From the NCBI GenBank assembly GCA_033064195.1, contig JARBJD010000165.1:1-64000 (forward strand): a stretch of DNA of 64,000 nucleotides, written 5' to 3'. The stretch comes from Blattamonas nauphoetae. Its lineage: Eukaryota > Preaxostyla > Oxymonadida. Made by a program: the position numbers and the translations under genes. Positions 31,265 to 42,146 of this stretch are shown here, piece by piece (position 1 is the first letter of the stretch; each line of letters opens with the position of its first letter). Under the pieces are notes generated by a model. The model was not told where the DNA came from. It saw only the letters and a program-made list of their open reading frames with translations, and did no database searches.

Positions 31265-32054
31265 TGACGTCAATTACATCCCCGCCTCGTTCCGTCGCTG
31301 CTCATTCTGTGAAGAGTCGAAACAGAGCCAGAAAGACGAACTGAACACTTCCCTTCTGTCGTCGACTCTACATGCCAATTTGATCGCGACAGGACGTGGC
31401 ATGCGCAATGACTGCTCAGTCCAATAACAAGCTTCCCAAAACGAGCCTCTCACGTCTGCGTCATAGTTGGTATGACCGTCATCTTGTAATTTCGGTTCTC
31501 TCGTTCCCTTCGTCTTCTCCCTTAATTTCTTTGATTAAATTCATTACTGACTTCTATTTCCTCACTCTCCCAGAATTCTCATCCAACACGAACACTAATT
31601 CTGTCACCACGAGATGGCATGAACACAACTGGAAAATGTCGAGAACAAGATGAGTAATTCTGCAGCAAAACAGTCCTCACTTCCACAAGAGATGGGAGAG
31701 CACGTGTATACAGAAGGGTGGAGTCACAACGACACCGCTGTCACCGAAAAGTGATTTTCAGATGAATCAGAGATCAAGACAAATCAAGGCATAAAGGTGT
31801 CGTGAAGATTGATTTGATGATTTGGAGAAGGAATTGCATATTTGGATTTGTAACGTTGAAAATCTGGCGATAAACAATATCCAACCTGAGATCAAGGCCC
31901 ATAAGTCACACCGAGGATCCATCAAGAGTCTGAGAAACAGGATGGAAATTAATCATGATTCAATACGAATAGAAAGGTATGATTTGAACAGAAAAGGCGA
32001 ATATGACGTGAGGGGTCGAACATTGACCAATCGAGAGAGATGGTGTTCTGAGCA
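31265..32054. other. Intergenic region, nothing recognised
   Basis: About 0.8 kb between the kinase gene (+) and the 3' end of ARM/HEAT gene B (-). Only short frames without motifs. Confidence 0.5.
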
Positions 32055-33379
32055 TTATTTCTTCGGTTTTGGTTTCTTCTCGGTTCCTATTTTCTTATGT
32101 TCATCCTCTTTCGAGGATTCTTGCCGTTTCTGCTTTTGTATTACCTCTTCTGCAGCGGATTCATCATCTGAAGGTTCAGACACAGCGGGTGAATCTTGCG
32201 GCTTGTTTTCGCTCTCACTTGCGCTATCTTCCTCATCAGGATACGAATCGTATTCCGATGGATTGGAAACGGCCAATTCTGCGACAAGGCCAGCAAGTGC
32301 TGTTTTGATGTTGATCTCTTTTCGCGTTTTCACTTCCTCCAAAATCGCTGAGAAGGGAAATGAAACTTTCGGTGCTTTTGGGCTCGTTGGAAAGCGGATC
32401 AACTGGCTCATCAGATTCTTCTTCAGATGCGGATAAATGCGAAGACCGTTCGCAAGCGATTGCAGAGCACAACTCGCCATGTTCGCATTCTGTGCACATG
32501 CCATCGCACAGAGGCTCGAAATGAAGGGAGGACTGTCTGCAAAGTTCATCACATTCACCATTCCCTCCATCACTGTCTGTCCAAGCGCCTCTTTCTTTCC
32601 GAACGATAACAGAGGCACTTGCCCGCCTGTGGTGTTCGGTTTCAACGTGGCAAACGACAGCAGTTCATCGAGACCTGCTTTGCAGACACTGTTGAAGAGA
32701 TAACAGCGATTTTCGGTGAAATCATGGTGGCCCGTTCGTTCACACAAGCGACTCACCAATTTCCAAACCTGAAAGAAATAGAAATGACGAACAGAATGCG
32801 GATGCATGCCTCTTTCACACTCCAGTCTGGTGCTGTTTTGAGTGAACCAACTTTAACAAGTGATTCTTTGATGTCATGACTCATCAATTGAGTGGCACTG
32901 TTGTCATTTTCGACTGCAGAATAGGATGAAGGAGAGGAGTGACAAACAAAGAAGTCCGGTCAGAGTGAATATGTTTCGCTGGAAAAGAAACGAATTGAAA
33001 CAAGATAACGTCATGAAAATGACCGTTCGTGAGGATATGAAGCAATGAAACCTTCAGTTCATCCGACTGACTGTCCGTGAGGAGGTCTGGAAGGGTAAAT
33101 TCCAACCCATTTCTGTAGGTAATGAGTGTAGCAGCGCGCAAATCATCTGAGACGAGAAAGCCAAGGAACATCATCAAATGATGAGCATAAAGTAATACCA
33201 TTCAGTAATTTAATCAAAGTGCTAGAGGCTCGTTTCTTTTCGTCTAAAGAGGACTTGTCGTTGATGAGTTTCTGCGACGCTGCCCAGGCTGTGTCATGAT
33301 TCGGGATTCTATTCACCGCTGCTCTGAAATCGCACAATATATTCTTCATAATTTCGTACGAACAGTAAGGTCTGTTCAT
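32055..33379 (-). CDS. ARM/HEAT-like protein B, four exons (380 aa)
   Basis: Exons in minus-strand order are 33379-33199, 33146-33024, 32913-32789 and 32768-32055. They join in phase through introns of 52, 110 and 20 nt. The 20-nt intron reads GTCATTTCTATTTCTTTCAG and is needed to keep the frame. The protein is helical throughout (ASSTLIKLL, KVSLLHILT, DELLSFATL), as in armadillo/HEAT proteins. It ends in an acidic then lysine-rich tail (YPDEEDSASESEN to EKKPKPKK). The ATG lies 229 bp from the divergent ARM/HEAT gene A. A damaged copy lies at 62214-62558 in the mirror arm. Function unknown; a binding scaffold is likely. Confidence 0.72.
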
Positions 33380-33608
33380 TTCGAAAAGTTAGGACTAAAC
33401 GAGAGGCTGAAAGGGAATAAAATTGATCAAACTCATTGTTCCAGGAAACTACTGAGGAATTGAAATGAAGAAATTGAAAGAAGGTGAATCTAATGCTATT
33501 AGGATGTTTTGAATGAGATGACTAGTTGCCCATAGATTAACCTTCATCTTCTGCGAGCTCGCTGTATGTCCGTCGTTGTTCAGCCCACTCCTGTTCACAT
33601 GGGATCAG
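33380..33608. promoter_or_regulatory. Shared promoter region between divergent ARM/HEAT genes B and A
   Basis: The 229 bp between the two start codons are conserved in the mirror arm (59121-59345), which supports a functional bidirectional promoter. The stretch holds TGTTCCAGGAAACTACTGAG and AT-rich parts but no textbook TATA box that I can name. Confidence 0.5.
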
Positions 33609-35866
33609 ATGTGTCCGAGATCCCAAAGTCGTTTCCTGACAACCCATCGCCATCACAACGTGACACTGAAACAGTTTGTCGTTTTGTTCACCTTCGAGAT
33701 TGCTCCGATTCAGAAAATTGTGAAATCGCTGCTGAATCTTCTGGGAAGCCCGATTTCGGGGATCAGCCGCGGGATTATTGTGACACTGGGAGATCTGGCG
33801 TCGAGTTTGTGATTTGTTGTTTCGCTGATATTCTGTCGTTCAGTCTCGTCATCCGCTGCAGACCTCATGGTTGACTCTGGAATCCTGGCAACAATCGAGC
33901 CGTTCTGTGTTTCGTCGCAGCCACCCTTATTTCAGGTCTGTGCCTCCCTTTTTCATCTTCGCTTCCGCAGGCCTCTCTTTGTTCGCTCCTGTCTGTTCTC
34001 TGTCTGTCCCGCGTTCTTTTCTTGATTGTTTGTTTGCAGTGTCGTCCTCGCCGTCGTTTGGGGAAGACCTCGGAAGGTCGTCGATTTCGTCGTTTCTTAT
34101 TGAATCGCTTGGCTCGCTTAAATCCGACTCGCTGCTCGGCCCGGTTTGTGTGCTTCTGTTTTCAAGTGTTCCATCGCCCTCAGCTCTCGTCTTGCCTGGT
34201 TTCGCTGTCAAAGAACGAACACTCCGAGTCGCTCTTCTTCTCCACACACGCCCACGCGCTGGACGCTATCGTCTCGTCGCTCGCCGCATCCCCACCCCCT
34301 CTCGCGATTTTGGGAGTTTGGAGTGATTTTGTGACATCGCCGTCCGTTCGGCTGGGCGAGATGGGGCTGCGTGTTGTTCGGCCAGCGAGCGAGAATTCGA
34401 AGGAATTCCGCGAATTTCTGCGAAATCGGCGAATTCCGACGCCAACACCGACAAATGCGAAGCAAACAAGACACTTTCTGACACTCGTGACAGAACGACT
34501 CACAACACTCGCTGAGACGCTCCCTGCCTCACCCGCGCTGCCCAGCGACGAGAACGTGTTGGACGGGAAGGAGGCCGAGTGTGGGACGCGAGCGAAGGCT
34601 GCGCTGTCGTTTCTGTCGAATGGAGTGGCTCTTCTGCACAGACTGGTTTTAAACGAGACGTCGTACCTTCCAGATGTGTGCTTGCCAAATCACCCTTCTT
34701 TGTTTCTTTCGTTTCTGCATCGCTTGCCACTGTTTCCTTCATTTCTTATCTCATTCTCTCCTCTCCCCTCGTCTCCTCGTCAGATGATAGTTGATCTGAA
34801 CCTCGTTCCTTCTGTCCGCGTTGTGCTCGAAGCCGCTCTCCAACACCTCCCTCCTCCCCCAACGCCCTCTCCACACACCACTCGCCCGTCCTCCACACAG
34901 CCCTCACCCGAAGTGGCACGGCTGCTGGAACAGTGCTGGAAGACACTGGCTGACTGTGTGACGGCTCGGACGATCGACCTGTCGATTGTAGTGGAGTCGA
35001 CGTTCGCAGATGTGGGGGAGCTTGTGGAGATGGTGATGAGGACGAGCGAGGTGGCGAAAGCGGGGGAAGTGAGGGAGCACGTGCGGATGTTGGGGAATCT
35101 TGTTGCGCGGCGTCCGTTTCACCGGCTGGACATGGTGAAGGGGCAGATCGTGTCGTCGCTCGTGTCATCGCTGGACCTGCCTCGGATTGGACTGTCACGC
35201 CCAGGGGTTCATCAGCACATGCTGCGCCTGATCTTCCACCTTCTTCGGATTGCGGGGAACATGTCGGAGGAAGACAAGAGCGAGCACGAATCACTTCGCA
35301 TGGCCAACGTCTTCGCTCCTGCGTTCCCGTTCCTCTCGTTCGTTGTACGCCACGAGTCGGTGCTTGGGTCGGCAGGGCCTGATCAGGCACAGCTGGGAAA
35401 GCGGGTATCGTCGCTGTACCGATTTGTTGTTCGCGCGTGGCACTTGGAAGGGCAAGCGGACGATATCGTTGAAAGTGGGCACGAGGAATGGGAAGTAGAG
35501 TGGCTGACGAGCATGGAACACGACAAAACACTGGCGAAGCGATTGTTGGTGCTGGACAAAGGTGAACGACGAACCCGAAAGACGTCGCCCAAGAAGTGGG
35601 GACACAGGCAGCGAGAAGCAAGAAAAGCGGGCTGGGACGATGGATTGGAACTTCGGAGGGTCGGGGGAGTGGAAGGGAACGAAGCAGGACTGTTGTCGAT
35701 TTTGGACGAGTTTGGAAAGCGATATGGTCTGAATGTGTTGGAACGGGATCCCGAGGCGGATGGCGAGGAAGCCGATGTGCGTGGGATCGACACAGAACAA
35801 GTGGAGTCGGGAGTGGAAGCCGAAAGTGACGACGAAGAGATTGATTTGGACAATCCACTTCAGTAA
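33609..35866 (+). CDS. ARM/HEAT-like protein A, left copy, five exons (656 aa)
   Basis: Exons 33609-33804, 33844-33939, 34040-34143, 34184-34675 and 34784-35866 give 657 codons in phase with GT-AG introns of 39, 100, 40 and 108 nt. Helical repeats run through the protein (QKIVKSLLNLLGSPISGIS, VRVVLEAALQHLP, LRLIFHLLR). The C-terminus is charged, with basic SPKKWGHRQREARK and acidic SDDEEIDL. The start at 33609 follows a possible acceptor, so an extra 5' exon is not excluded. The mirror copy lies at 56888-59120. The GC-rich coding part contrasts with the AT-rich Polinton. Function unknown; probably a protein-protein scaffold. Confidence 0.72.
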
Positions 35867-35969
35867 CCTCTTTTTGCATGTCACCGATTTCGTTTTCACC
35901 CGATGTGCCTTTCTGAAGAGTGTTCTGTTTATTGTCGAGGCATTTGGGATTGGAACCCATTGAAGAAAG

Positions 35970-37382
35970 ATGAGATTCACTCTGATTCATTTCTCCTCGA
36001 CAGGAAACACAAGAGCTGTTGCGAAGCTTCTTGAACACGACCTGACGACCAAGCACAACCATGAAGTGACACTGATTGACGGGATGGCGTTAATCAAAGA
36101 CTTGCGCGTTGGTCAAAAAACACGACAAAAGTCGGACCCACTGTCGATATCGTCGACATCGCCTCTGCTGGTGTCGGCGCGCAGTGCGATATACCGGTCG
36201 GATGTTGTTGGGGTTGGGAGTTACACGACATTCGACATCCCAGCGCCTGGATTCGGGGACATTTTCTCGGAAGAGTGTCTGCCGAAGAAATTCTTTGTGA
36301 ACTTGCAGTATTACTTTGGGTTTGCGACACAGGGAGCGGCGAAGTCATCGGCAGCGCAGATTGCGGCAACAACAGTGGGAGAGAAGAACGGGAGTGCGCG
36401 ATTTGCTGGAACTCTGATTGTGCAAGCGCCGGATTCCACGCCGGTGTGGGGGCCTCCGAAGCCGTTCATCGACCCGTGGAGTGCTGCGTCGGTGAAAAAG
36501 ATCCACGACTTTGCAGACCAGCTGAATTCAGTTGTGACTCAAGATGGAAAAACACCGAAGCTGGTTCTGAAACCGAAGGCGTACAAAGGATCAGATCCAC
36601 AGAAACAGTTGTCGAAGATGCTAAAGACGCCGAAAATCGATGCAGAGAAGTGCATCAAGTGCGGGAAGTGTGCTCGGGAATGCCCGTACAACGCGATCAG
36701 CCTGAAGGGGGACATTGAGGATGGGTATCCTGTTGTGGATGGGGAGCTGTGCTGGGCGTGTGGGCGGTGCTATCACGGCTGCCCGCAAGAAGCGATTTGG
36801 ATGCGTCTGTGTGTGTCGGAGAAGCGTTCTCGAGTGAACACGCAACTTCTGCCGGAAACGGAGTCGGACGCGATTGGGACGGGGAAATGGGCGACAACGC
36901 GTGTTCCGGAAGGGATGACCGCGACGACGTCGAAGGCGGGTCAGCTGCGGACGCTGCACCGAACGCTTCTTGGAGTGCGTTGGTTGGAATATCTGGTGCT
37001 TGTGTTGGGGATTGTGGGGGTTGTGTATGGGGTTTATCGGGTGTTCCCGTCGAACCCTGCGGAGAAGTGGGGAGAGGTGAAGGGTCGGGTGGTGTCTGCG
37101 GCAGGAAAGATTCGGACGAAGGTGGCCGAAGCAAAAGCGAAGCGAGAAGAAGCTCGACTTGAGAGAGAGCGGGAGAAGGCGGAACAGGCGCAGATAAAGG
37201 AAGAGATGCGGCTGAGGGAGGAGGAGGAGACGCGTCTGGCGAAGGAGGAAGAAGAGCGGCAAAAATCGACGATCCCGTACGAGAAGACGGAATCTACACC
37301 TCCCAACGAGCACCCCTCTTCGCCGGATGTGGAAATTCCGTTGGATTCGGGGACGGGAGTGGGGGAGGAGGGAGAGTTGTGA
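35970..37382 (+). CDS. Membrane-anchored flavodoxin/2x[4Fe-4S] ferredoxin protein, left copy (470 aa)
   Basis: Residues 1-190 are flavodoxin-like, with the FMN phosphate loop FSSTGNTR and a flavodoxin core (VVGVGSYTTFDIPAPGFG). Two [4Fe-4S] motifs follow: CIKCGKCARECP near residue 228 and CWACGRCYHGCP near residue 261. This is the layout of the EFR1-type flavodoxin-ferredoxins of anaerobes (family knowledge), which pass electrons between ferredoxin clusters and flavin. Unlike short family members it has a membrane segment at about 339-361 (YLVLVLGIVGVVYGVYRVF). A long basic-acidic coiled coil (EEARLEREREKAEQAQIKEE) and an acidic Pro/Ser tail follow. The redox part probably faces the cytosol on an inner membrane. 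The mirror copy lies at 55357-56769. Single exon. Confidence 0.88.
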   Translation: MRFTLIHFSSTGNTRAVAKLLEHDLTTKHNHEVTLIDGMALIKDLRVGQKTRQKSDPLSISSTSPLLVSARSAIYRSDVVGVGSYTTFDIPAPGFGDIFSEECLPKKFFVNLQYYFGFATQGAAKSSAAQIAATTVGEKNGSARFAGTLIVQAPDSTPVWGPPKPFIDPWSAASVKKIHDFADQLNSVVTQDGKTPKLVLKPKAYKGSDPQKQLSKMLKTPKIDAEKCIKCGKCARECPYNAISLKGDIEDGYPVVDGELCWACGRCYHGCPQEAIWMRLCVSEKRSRVNTQLLPETESDAIGTGKWATTRVPEGMTATTSKAGQLRTLHRTLLGVRWLEYLVLVLGIVGVVYGVYRVFPSNPAEKWGEVKGRVVSAAGKIRTKVAEAKAKREEARLEREREKAEQAQIKEEMRLREEEETRLAKEEEERQKSTIPYEKTESTPPNEHPSSPDVEIPLDSGTGVGEEGEL

Positions 37383-37666
37383 TGATTATTGGCAGTCTCG
37401 TCTGCCTCTGGCTTCAACCATTCGATTATTTTCTTTCTTTTCATTTCTCACAATGTTCTTGTTGTACTTCATCAACCGTTTCGAATCATGAAGATAAAAG
37501 CGGTGTACGACATGGAGGAACGCAATTGATGTTTGCACAGAGATTGTGAAGTGTTGGGCAAACCTTTCGAAGAAGGAAGATAAATTTTCTGTGTGTGTGA
37601 TGAACCGAACAAATCGAAAGGAAAACAAAGACCTAAGAAGAAACTGGGATGGAAAATGTGATCCGC

Positions 37667-39196
37667 TCACACCCAACCAGAATTCGCTTTTTTGAAACTT
37701 TTGCGAGCTGGAATGGGAGCTGAGGAGTAGCTCCCGGGTCCTGGAGGAGTGTTTTCTCTTCTCCTCGTCGAATAAATCGGAGAATTCTGACTGTCGAAAA
37801 CAGCGTCTTTCTGCACAGGATGCTTCTTCCCATGTTGAAATCGTTGCGTCGTGGACGTGAACGACGATGAGGGGTGCATTTCTTTTTGTTGGAGTCGACT
37901 TAACAATGCAGCGGGTATCGTTCCAGGTTTTCGACGACGATCTCCCCATGTCACCTGTTCGAGAACTTCCTCGGGATTCTCACCTCGTGGCGACAGTCCT
38001 TCAAGTGATCCTGTTGCATACACACGCAGAGTGATGGCAGTTCTGTTCTTTCCGTACAGTTTTGCTTTGTGTGTCGAAGGAGGCGAGATATCGTGGGCGT
38101 TTCGTGGCGGACTGTCGAAAACAGTGTCATTCGGATCAAGTTCAGCGTGGTCCAGCAGATGGCTTGGAAAGGCACGGGGTAGATCGTAACTTCCAGGCCC
38201 AGGGACTTGTTCCTTTGGAGTCGCAAACGACGAGAAATAGCGTTCCTTCCGGATTGGGGCAAAGAAGGAGGACGGATTGGCGGACGAGGCGGTTTGGGAG
38301 AGGGTCGAGATGGGTTTTGGGTCATATGAGCCAGGATCTTGTGTCTCGTTTTTTGGTCTCTTGAACCGTTTCGTTTTCGACTTGAACGTTGAGGAAGGCT
38401 GTGGTTGTTGAGAAGCACCTGAGCCGCGAGGGGTGATGGGTGAATTGAGGTCATAGTTGCCTGGTCCAGGGACCCACGGGTTTTGAGGTTTGAGGGCGGA
38501 TGTGGTGCGAGTGGAGAGGGAGAGGAAGCCAGAGGCGAGTGAGGTGGGCTTATTGGCGGGATAGTCGGTGAGGATGGATGGCTGGGAAGAGGAGATGGCG
38601 ATGAGAGAGGTTGGCGATGGGGGAAGTGAAATAACGTTGAGATACAAACGGTGTACGCTCCAGGAACAGGACTGACAGACTTGGAGCGATATGTTGCGAT
38701 TGGTGTGGCAAATGACGATGTGACAGCTCTGAAGCGAATCAAAGAGAAGAGAGGGTGAAAAGTGAAGAGATGAACACTTTCCCGAAGTCAAAATCGGAGA
38801 ATCGTACGACCCTGGGCCAACATTGCTTGATTTGGGCTTGTTAAAGCGACGAGTCTGGAGTGAGACGATAAGCGAGAAGCTGAACAGACAGAGGAGGCAA
38901 ATGAGCCTGTGCCTTTCTTTGAATATGAGGATGATTCAAGGACATAATTGGATGGAGTGAAATATGCCCCCGGATCAGGTGCATTTGTGCTCTGGATGGA
39001 GAATGAGACGGTTTTCATGTTTGGAATGAATACAAACACTATTGGAAGTAAATCGAGGCGAATTTCGAGAAAAGCCATATTTCTCTTTCGATGTCGGAGA
39101 TATTCGACCAGATATAGTTGTTGATCGAACGTCCGGGCTTCCCAATGTTGATATTGGTCCTGTTCGAGAAAAATGAAATAGAGAGGAAATACTACC
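37667..39196 (-). CDS. Sperm-tail PG-rich (STPG/SHIPPO) repeat flagellar protein, left copy
   Basis: Exons in minus-strand order are (unknown start)-39196, 39159-39038, 38991-38890, 38854-38778, 38728-38650 and 38581-37667. They join in phase through introns of 36, 46, 35, 49 and 68 nt. The protein carries Pro-Gly repeats of the STPG type: APDPGAYF, VGPGSYDSP, VPGAYT, VPGPGNYDL, DPGSYDPK, VPGPGSYDL and PPGPGSYSS. Such proteins line microtubules of cilia and flagella (family knowledge). The first exon and start codon are unresolved and may overlap the 3' end of the 39276-40667 gene on the same strand. The mirror copy is at 53427-55072. Confidence 0.82.
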
Positions 39197-39275
39197 TTTT
39201 CGAATATTTTCATGATGTTGTAATCCAGTGCTGCAAAGATTAGGATATGATTTTGTGCTCCATCGATGGTGAGTG

Positions 39276-40667
39276 TCACATGTCAGGTGTATTTTGAATA
39301 TTTGCGCCAAGATTGTGCAAAGATGGGCGAGTTTTTTTCATTTTTTTGGATTCCATAGGGAGACAGATGAACAATTCGAGTACATCTTCGAATCCTTCCG
39401 ATGAATGGCTCGTTAACCTACTGTTTTCCCTTTGTACCGACGAGACTGGAGCTCTTTGTGAGAAAATGCATCCAAAATCGTTGAGTGAATCGGTAACATT
39501 GGAGTTTCGTTCACAATCGACGAGAGCACTTGTCAGTGTAAAACAGATTGGGAGCGATCGGACGAAGTGAAGAGTCGCGTCGTGGGATTTCCAAGGATAG
39601 TTCTCATTGCTGCGAAGTTGAAGACAAAGATTATGAAAATCTTCCAAGAATTCTGTCTCAGATTGATTTCGCTTTCGAAAGAGTACAAGAAACACAGGCT
39701 TCATTGGGACAAGCATTTCAGTCAAGAGTCTGTCGGAATACTGTTCAGAAGTGAACGATGGGTCGTTGATGTCTTGGACCTGATCTCCGACAAATGCCAT
39801 GAAACGAATGAGCAGAATTAGAGTCGAATGTGGGATATGTTCAAGATCGTCTTCAGAGAAGGGAAGGCGAGAGAAGAAGTGTGAATCCCAGAATGTCTGA
39901 ACGTCACTCAATGTGGACAAATAAAGAATACCCATGACGAACTGCAGCATTGAATTGATGAAGGCAGGATCTCCAGCAGAGAGGAGAACAAGAACACGCT
40001 CAACAAAAAGGGTCGTGGAATCGTGTGTTGTCGAATCAATGTGACACAGAAGATCGTGTTGATTGATTGATACTTGGTTGGTATGTTCGTTTGATTTTTC
40101 AAACCGACGGACTATGTCCAGGAATGTTTGTGCTTTGTTGAGTGTTTCAGCGTCAAAAGAATGCCCTTTCTCCACAAACTCTGAAAGTGATAGAAAGTAA
40201 AGTCCAGCACGACGGAGAGTGGTGATGAGTGAAAGGTCGGTCGAAGGAAATTGAGGATCGAAAGTGTCATTGTCTGATTCCCCAACGATTGACCCGTGCT
40301 GGAAGTTTGGATGATGTAGTTTGAAGGGAGGCACTATTTCACGTCTTGGAATTCCCAGTGTTAATCTGTCTATGACGATCTGTGGGAGAGGAGCGGGATG
40401 TCCATCGGTGTGTTCGTGAGGCTGGACGAAAAACGCTGTCTGATTCGTCTGGGGAGTCGAGAGTGCGTAACACGGTGTGCGGTTGGCGGAATCATACATT
40501 GGGGAGTCTGCGGATGGTGAATTTATTGGTAGGTTTCGTTCGGGATGTTCGGATGACGGATTAGTTCGGTTGAATGGTTCAGATTGACTGGAAAATGTGT
40601 TGTGTGATAGATGAGAAAAGACTTGAGGATTTGGATGAGCAACTGATTCGTGACCTGGTGGAGGCAT
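39276..40667 (-). CDS. Helical protein of an unnamed paralogous family, member 1, left copy (463 aa)
   Basis: The ATG at 40667 (MPPPGHESV) is chosen over an upstream in-frame TTG. A Pro/Ser/His-rich first 130 residues is followed by a helical domain of about 280 residues (LRRAGLYFLSLSEFVEKGHS, TEMLVPMKPVFLVLFRKR, TLHFVRSLPICFTL). The domain is about 40% identical to that of the next gene upstream (40755-42146), so the two are tandem duplicates. I do not recognise the family. No membrane segment or signal peptide is clear. The identical mirror copy at 52069-53461 has one extra base in a T run. Confidence 0.72.
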   Translation of the reverse strand: MPPPGHESVAHPNPQVFSHLSHNTFSSQSEPFNRTNPSSEHPERNLPINSPSADSPMYDSANRTPCYALSTPQTNQTAFFVQPHEHTDGHPAPLPQIVIDRLTLGIPRREIVPPFKLHHPNFQHGSIVGESDNDTFDPQFPSTDLSLITTLRRAGLYFLSLSEFVEKGHSFDAETLNKAQTFLDIVRRFEKSNEHTNQVSINQHDLLCHIDSTTHDSTTLFVERVLVLLSAGDPAFINSMLQFVMGILYLSTLSDVQTFWDSHFFSRLPFSEDDLEHIPHSTLILLIRFMAFVGDQVQDINDPSFTSEQYSDRLLTEMLVPMKPVFLVLFRKRNQSETEFLEDFHNLCLQLRSNENYPWKSHDATLHFVRSLPICFTLTSALVDCERNSNVTDSLNDFGCIFSQRAPVSSVQRENSRLTSHSSEGFEDVLELFICLPMESKKMKKTRPSLHNLGANIQNTPDM

Positions 40668-40754
40668 TGTTGGAGAGATTGATCCTCCCTTAAACAATGT
40701 GTTGAAAGTCGATCTTCTTGGGTGAAAGAGATTGGCGATTTCTGGCCATCAAAC

Positions 40755-42146
40755 TCAATCGCTGAAGAGAAATCTGGAGTTACCGCCGAGACTGCGAAGA
40801 AGATCACACGCGATAGACGAGACAGGAATGTGAGTGAACGTTTCGAATATTCCAAGGCGTCTCTCGGAAGTCCAGACGAACAATTCGATTTCATCGTCCA
40901 ATCCTTCAGAGGACATGTCAGTCAACAGCATCTTTTCCCTGCGCATCGATGACACAGTTGAATGTGGCGCGAAAGTGCAAAGAATGTGTCTTAGTGAATT
41001 GGAGATCTCTCGATTCTTGTCATGATCGATGAGAACACTCAGGATTGTCAGGCAGATTGGGAGCGATCGGACGAAGTGGAGTGTTGCTTCGTGGAATTTC
41101 CAAGTGACAAAGGGATCACGGAGGAGTGCGAGACACACACACGGACATCGAATATTATCGATTACATTCTCAGTTTGAAATCTCTTTCGATACAGCGTTA
41201 GGAACAGAGGCTTCAACGGAACCAACATTTCAGTCAAGAGTTTTTCAGCAGACTCGTCAGAAGGGGGTGCTTCGTGGTTGGTGTGGATTGAGATATTGGT
41301 CAGGTGGAAGCTTTGAAGAGACAGAAAACTCAGGAACGAGATCAGAGCTGTGCACGAGATGTGTTCATAATCGGCATCGGAAATGCGAAGATGAGAGAAG
41401 ATGTTCGAATTCCAGAATGCCTGTGCTTCGCCTGGCTCGTCGCGAGGGAGCAGCGCTTCCAACAGTTTCAAGACCGAGCCGATGAACGTCGCGTTGGGAG
41501 AGGAGAGCAGAATCCGAACACGTTCCAGAAACAGTTTGGTGCGATCGAGCGTTGGTGGAACAATGTGTCGCAGAAGTTCGTGATGAGAGATGGTGAACCG
41601 GTCTTTCTCGTCGTTCATGTTTTGAATATTACAGATGATTCGAAGACACAGAATGGCTTTTTTGAGTGATTCATCATCAAAAGAATGACCTTCCTCCACA
41701 AAGTCTGACAGCGACAGAAAGATGAGTCCAGCACGACGGATGTTAGTGATGAGCAAAGGATCGGTTGAGGGAAAGTGAGGAACAAATGTGTCATTTTCAT
41801 CGAAGTCGACGAAAGGATGGGGTTCGTAAGCTGTGAATCTCAAATCACGAGGAAGTTTAAGTTGAAATTCAGACGTTGTCACACGTTGAGAAATGTGCTG
41901 AACTGTCGGATCAAATTGTGCAGATGGTGGGTGAGCACGTAGCCATTGAGGAGAATGGAGTGTGGGTTGGTTTGGTTGCGAAGACTGGGGTGGAAGGAGC
42001 AGAGGAGAAGTTGGGTCGAATTGCACTGTGGGATTCGATCCGGAACTTGGGATGGTTGACGAATGCGACTGAGAATTGGGAGGGTGGATTGGGGCAGTGG
42101 GATTCGGATGAGAAGGGACCTGTGGAAATCGTGGGGGAGCACTCAC
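40755..42146 (-). CDS. Helical protein of the same family, member 2, left copy (C-terminal part)
   Basis: The frame begins inside a Pro/Ser-rich linker (FPQVPSHPNPTAPIHPP) and continues through a helical domain like that of member 1: LRFTAYEPHPFVDF, IRRAGLIFLSLSDFVEEGHS, TEMLVPLKPLFLTLYRKR, TLHFVRSLPICLTI. In the right arm this part is continuous with an RRM module. In the left arm the RRM lies in another frame (42143-42928), so the left gene is probably split by the loss of about 230 bp near 42320. It could also use an undetected intron. Spacing to member 1 is about 90 bp. Confidence 0.65.
   Translation of the reverse strand: MSAPPRFPQVPSHPNPTAPIHPPNSQSHSSTIPSSGSNPTVQFDPTSPLLLPPQSSQPNQPTLHSPQWLRAHPPSAQFDPTVQHISQRVTTSEFQLKLPRDLRFTAYEPHPFVDFDENDTFVPHFPSTDPLLITNIRRAGLIFLSLSDFVEEGHSFDDESLKKAILCLRIICNIQNMNDEKDRFTISHHELLRHIVPPTLDRTKLFLERVRILLSSPNATFIGSVLKLLEALLPRDEPGEAQAFWNSNIFSHLRISDADYEHISCTALISFLSFLSLQSFHLTNISIHTNHEAPPSDESAEKLLTEMLVPLKPLFLTLYRKRFQTENVIDNIRCPCVCLALLRDPFVTWKFHEATLHFVRSLPICLTILSVLIDHDKNREISNSLRHILCTFAPHSTVSSMRREKMLLTDMSSEGLDDEIELFVWTSERRLGIFETFTHIPVSSIACDLLRSLGGNSRFLFSD

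Noticed and set aside
34746-36062. 438-codon antisense frame opposite ARM/HEAT gene A (and 439 codons at 56881-58200)
   Set aside because: GC-rich coding DNA often leaves the opposite strand open. The sense strand has conserved splice sites and a domain-like protein in both arms, while the antisense product is Pro/Ser/Arg-rich without motifs.
36621-37313. Antisense frame of about 230 codons opposite the flavodoxin-ferredoxin gene
   Set aside because: It is an Arg/Leu/Pro-rich shadow of the coiled-coil codons. The sense protein carries clear cluster motifs.
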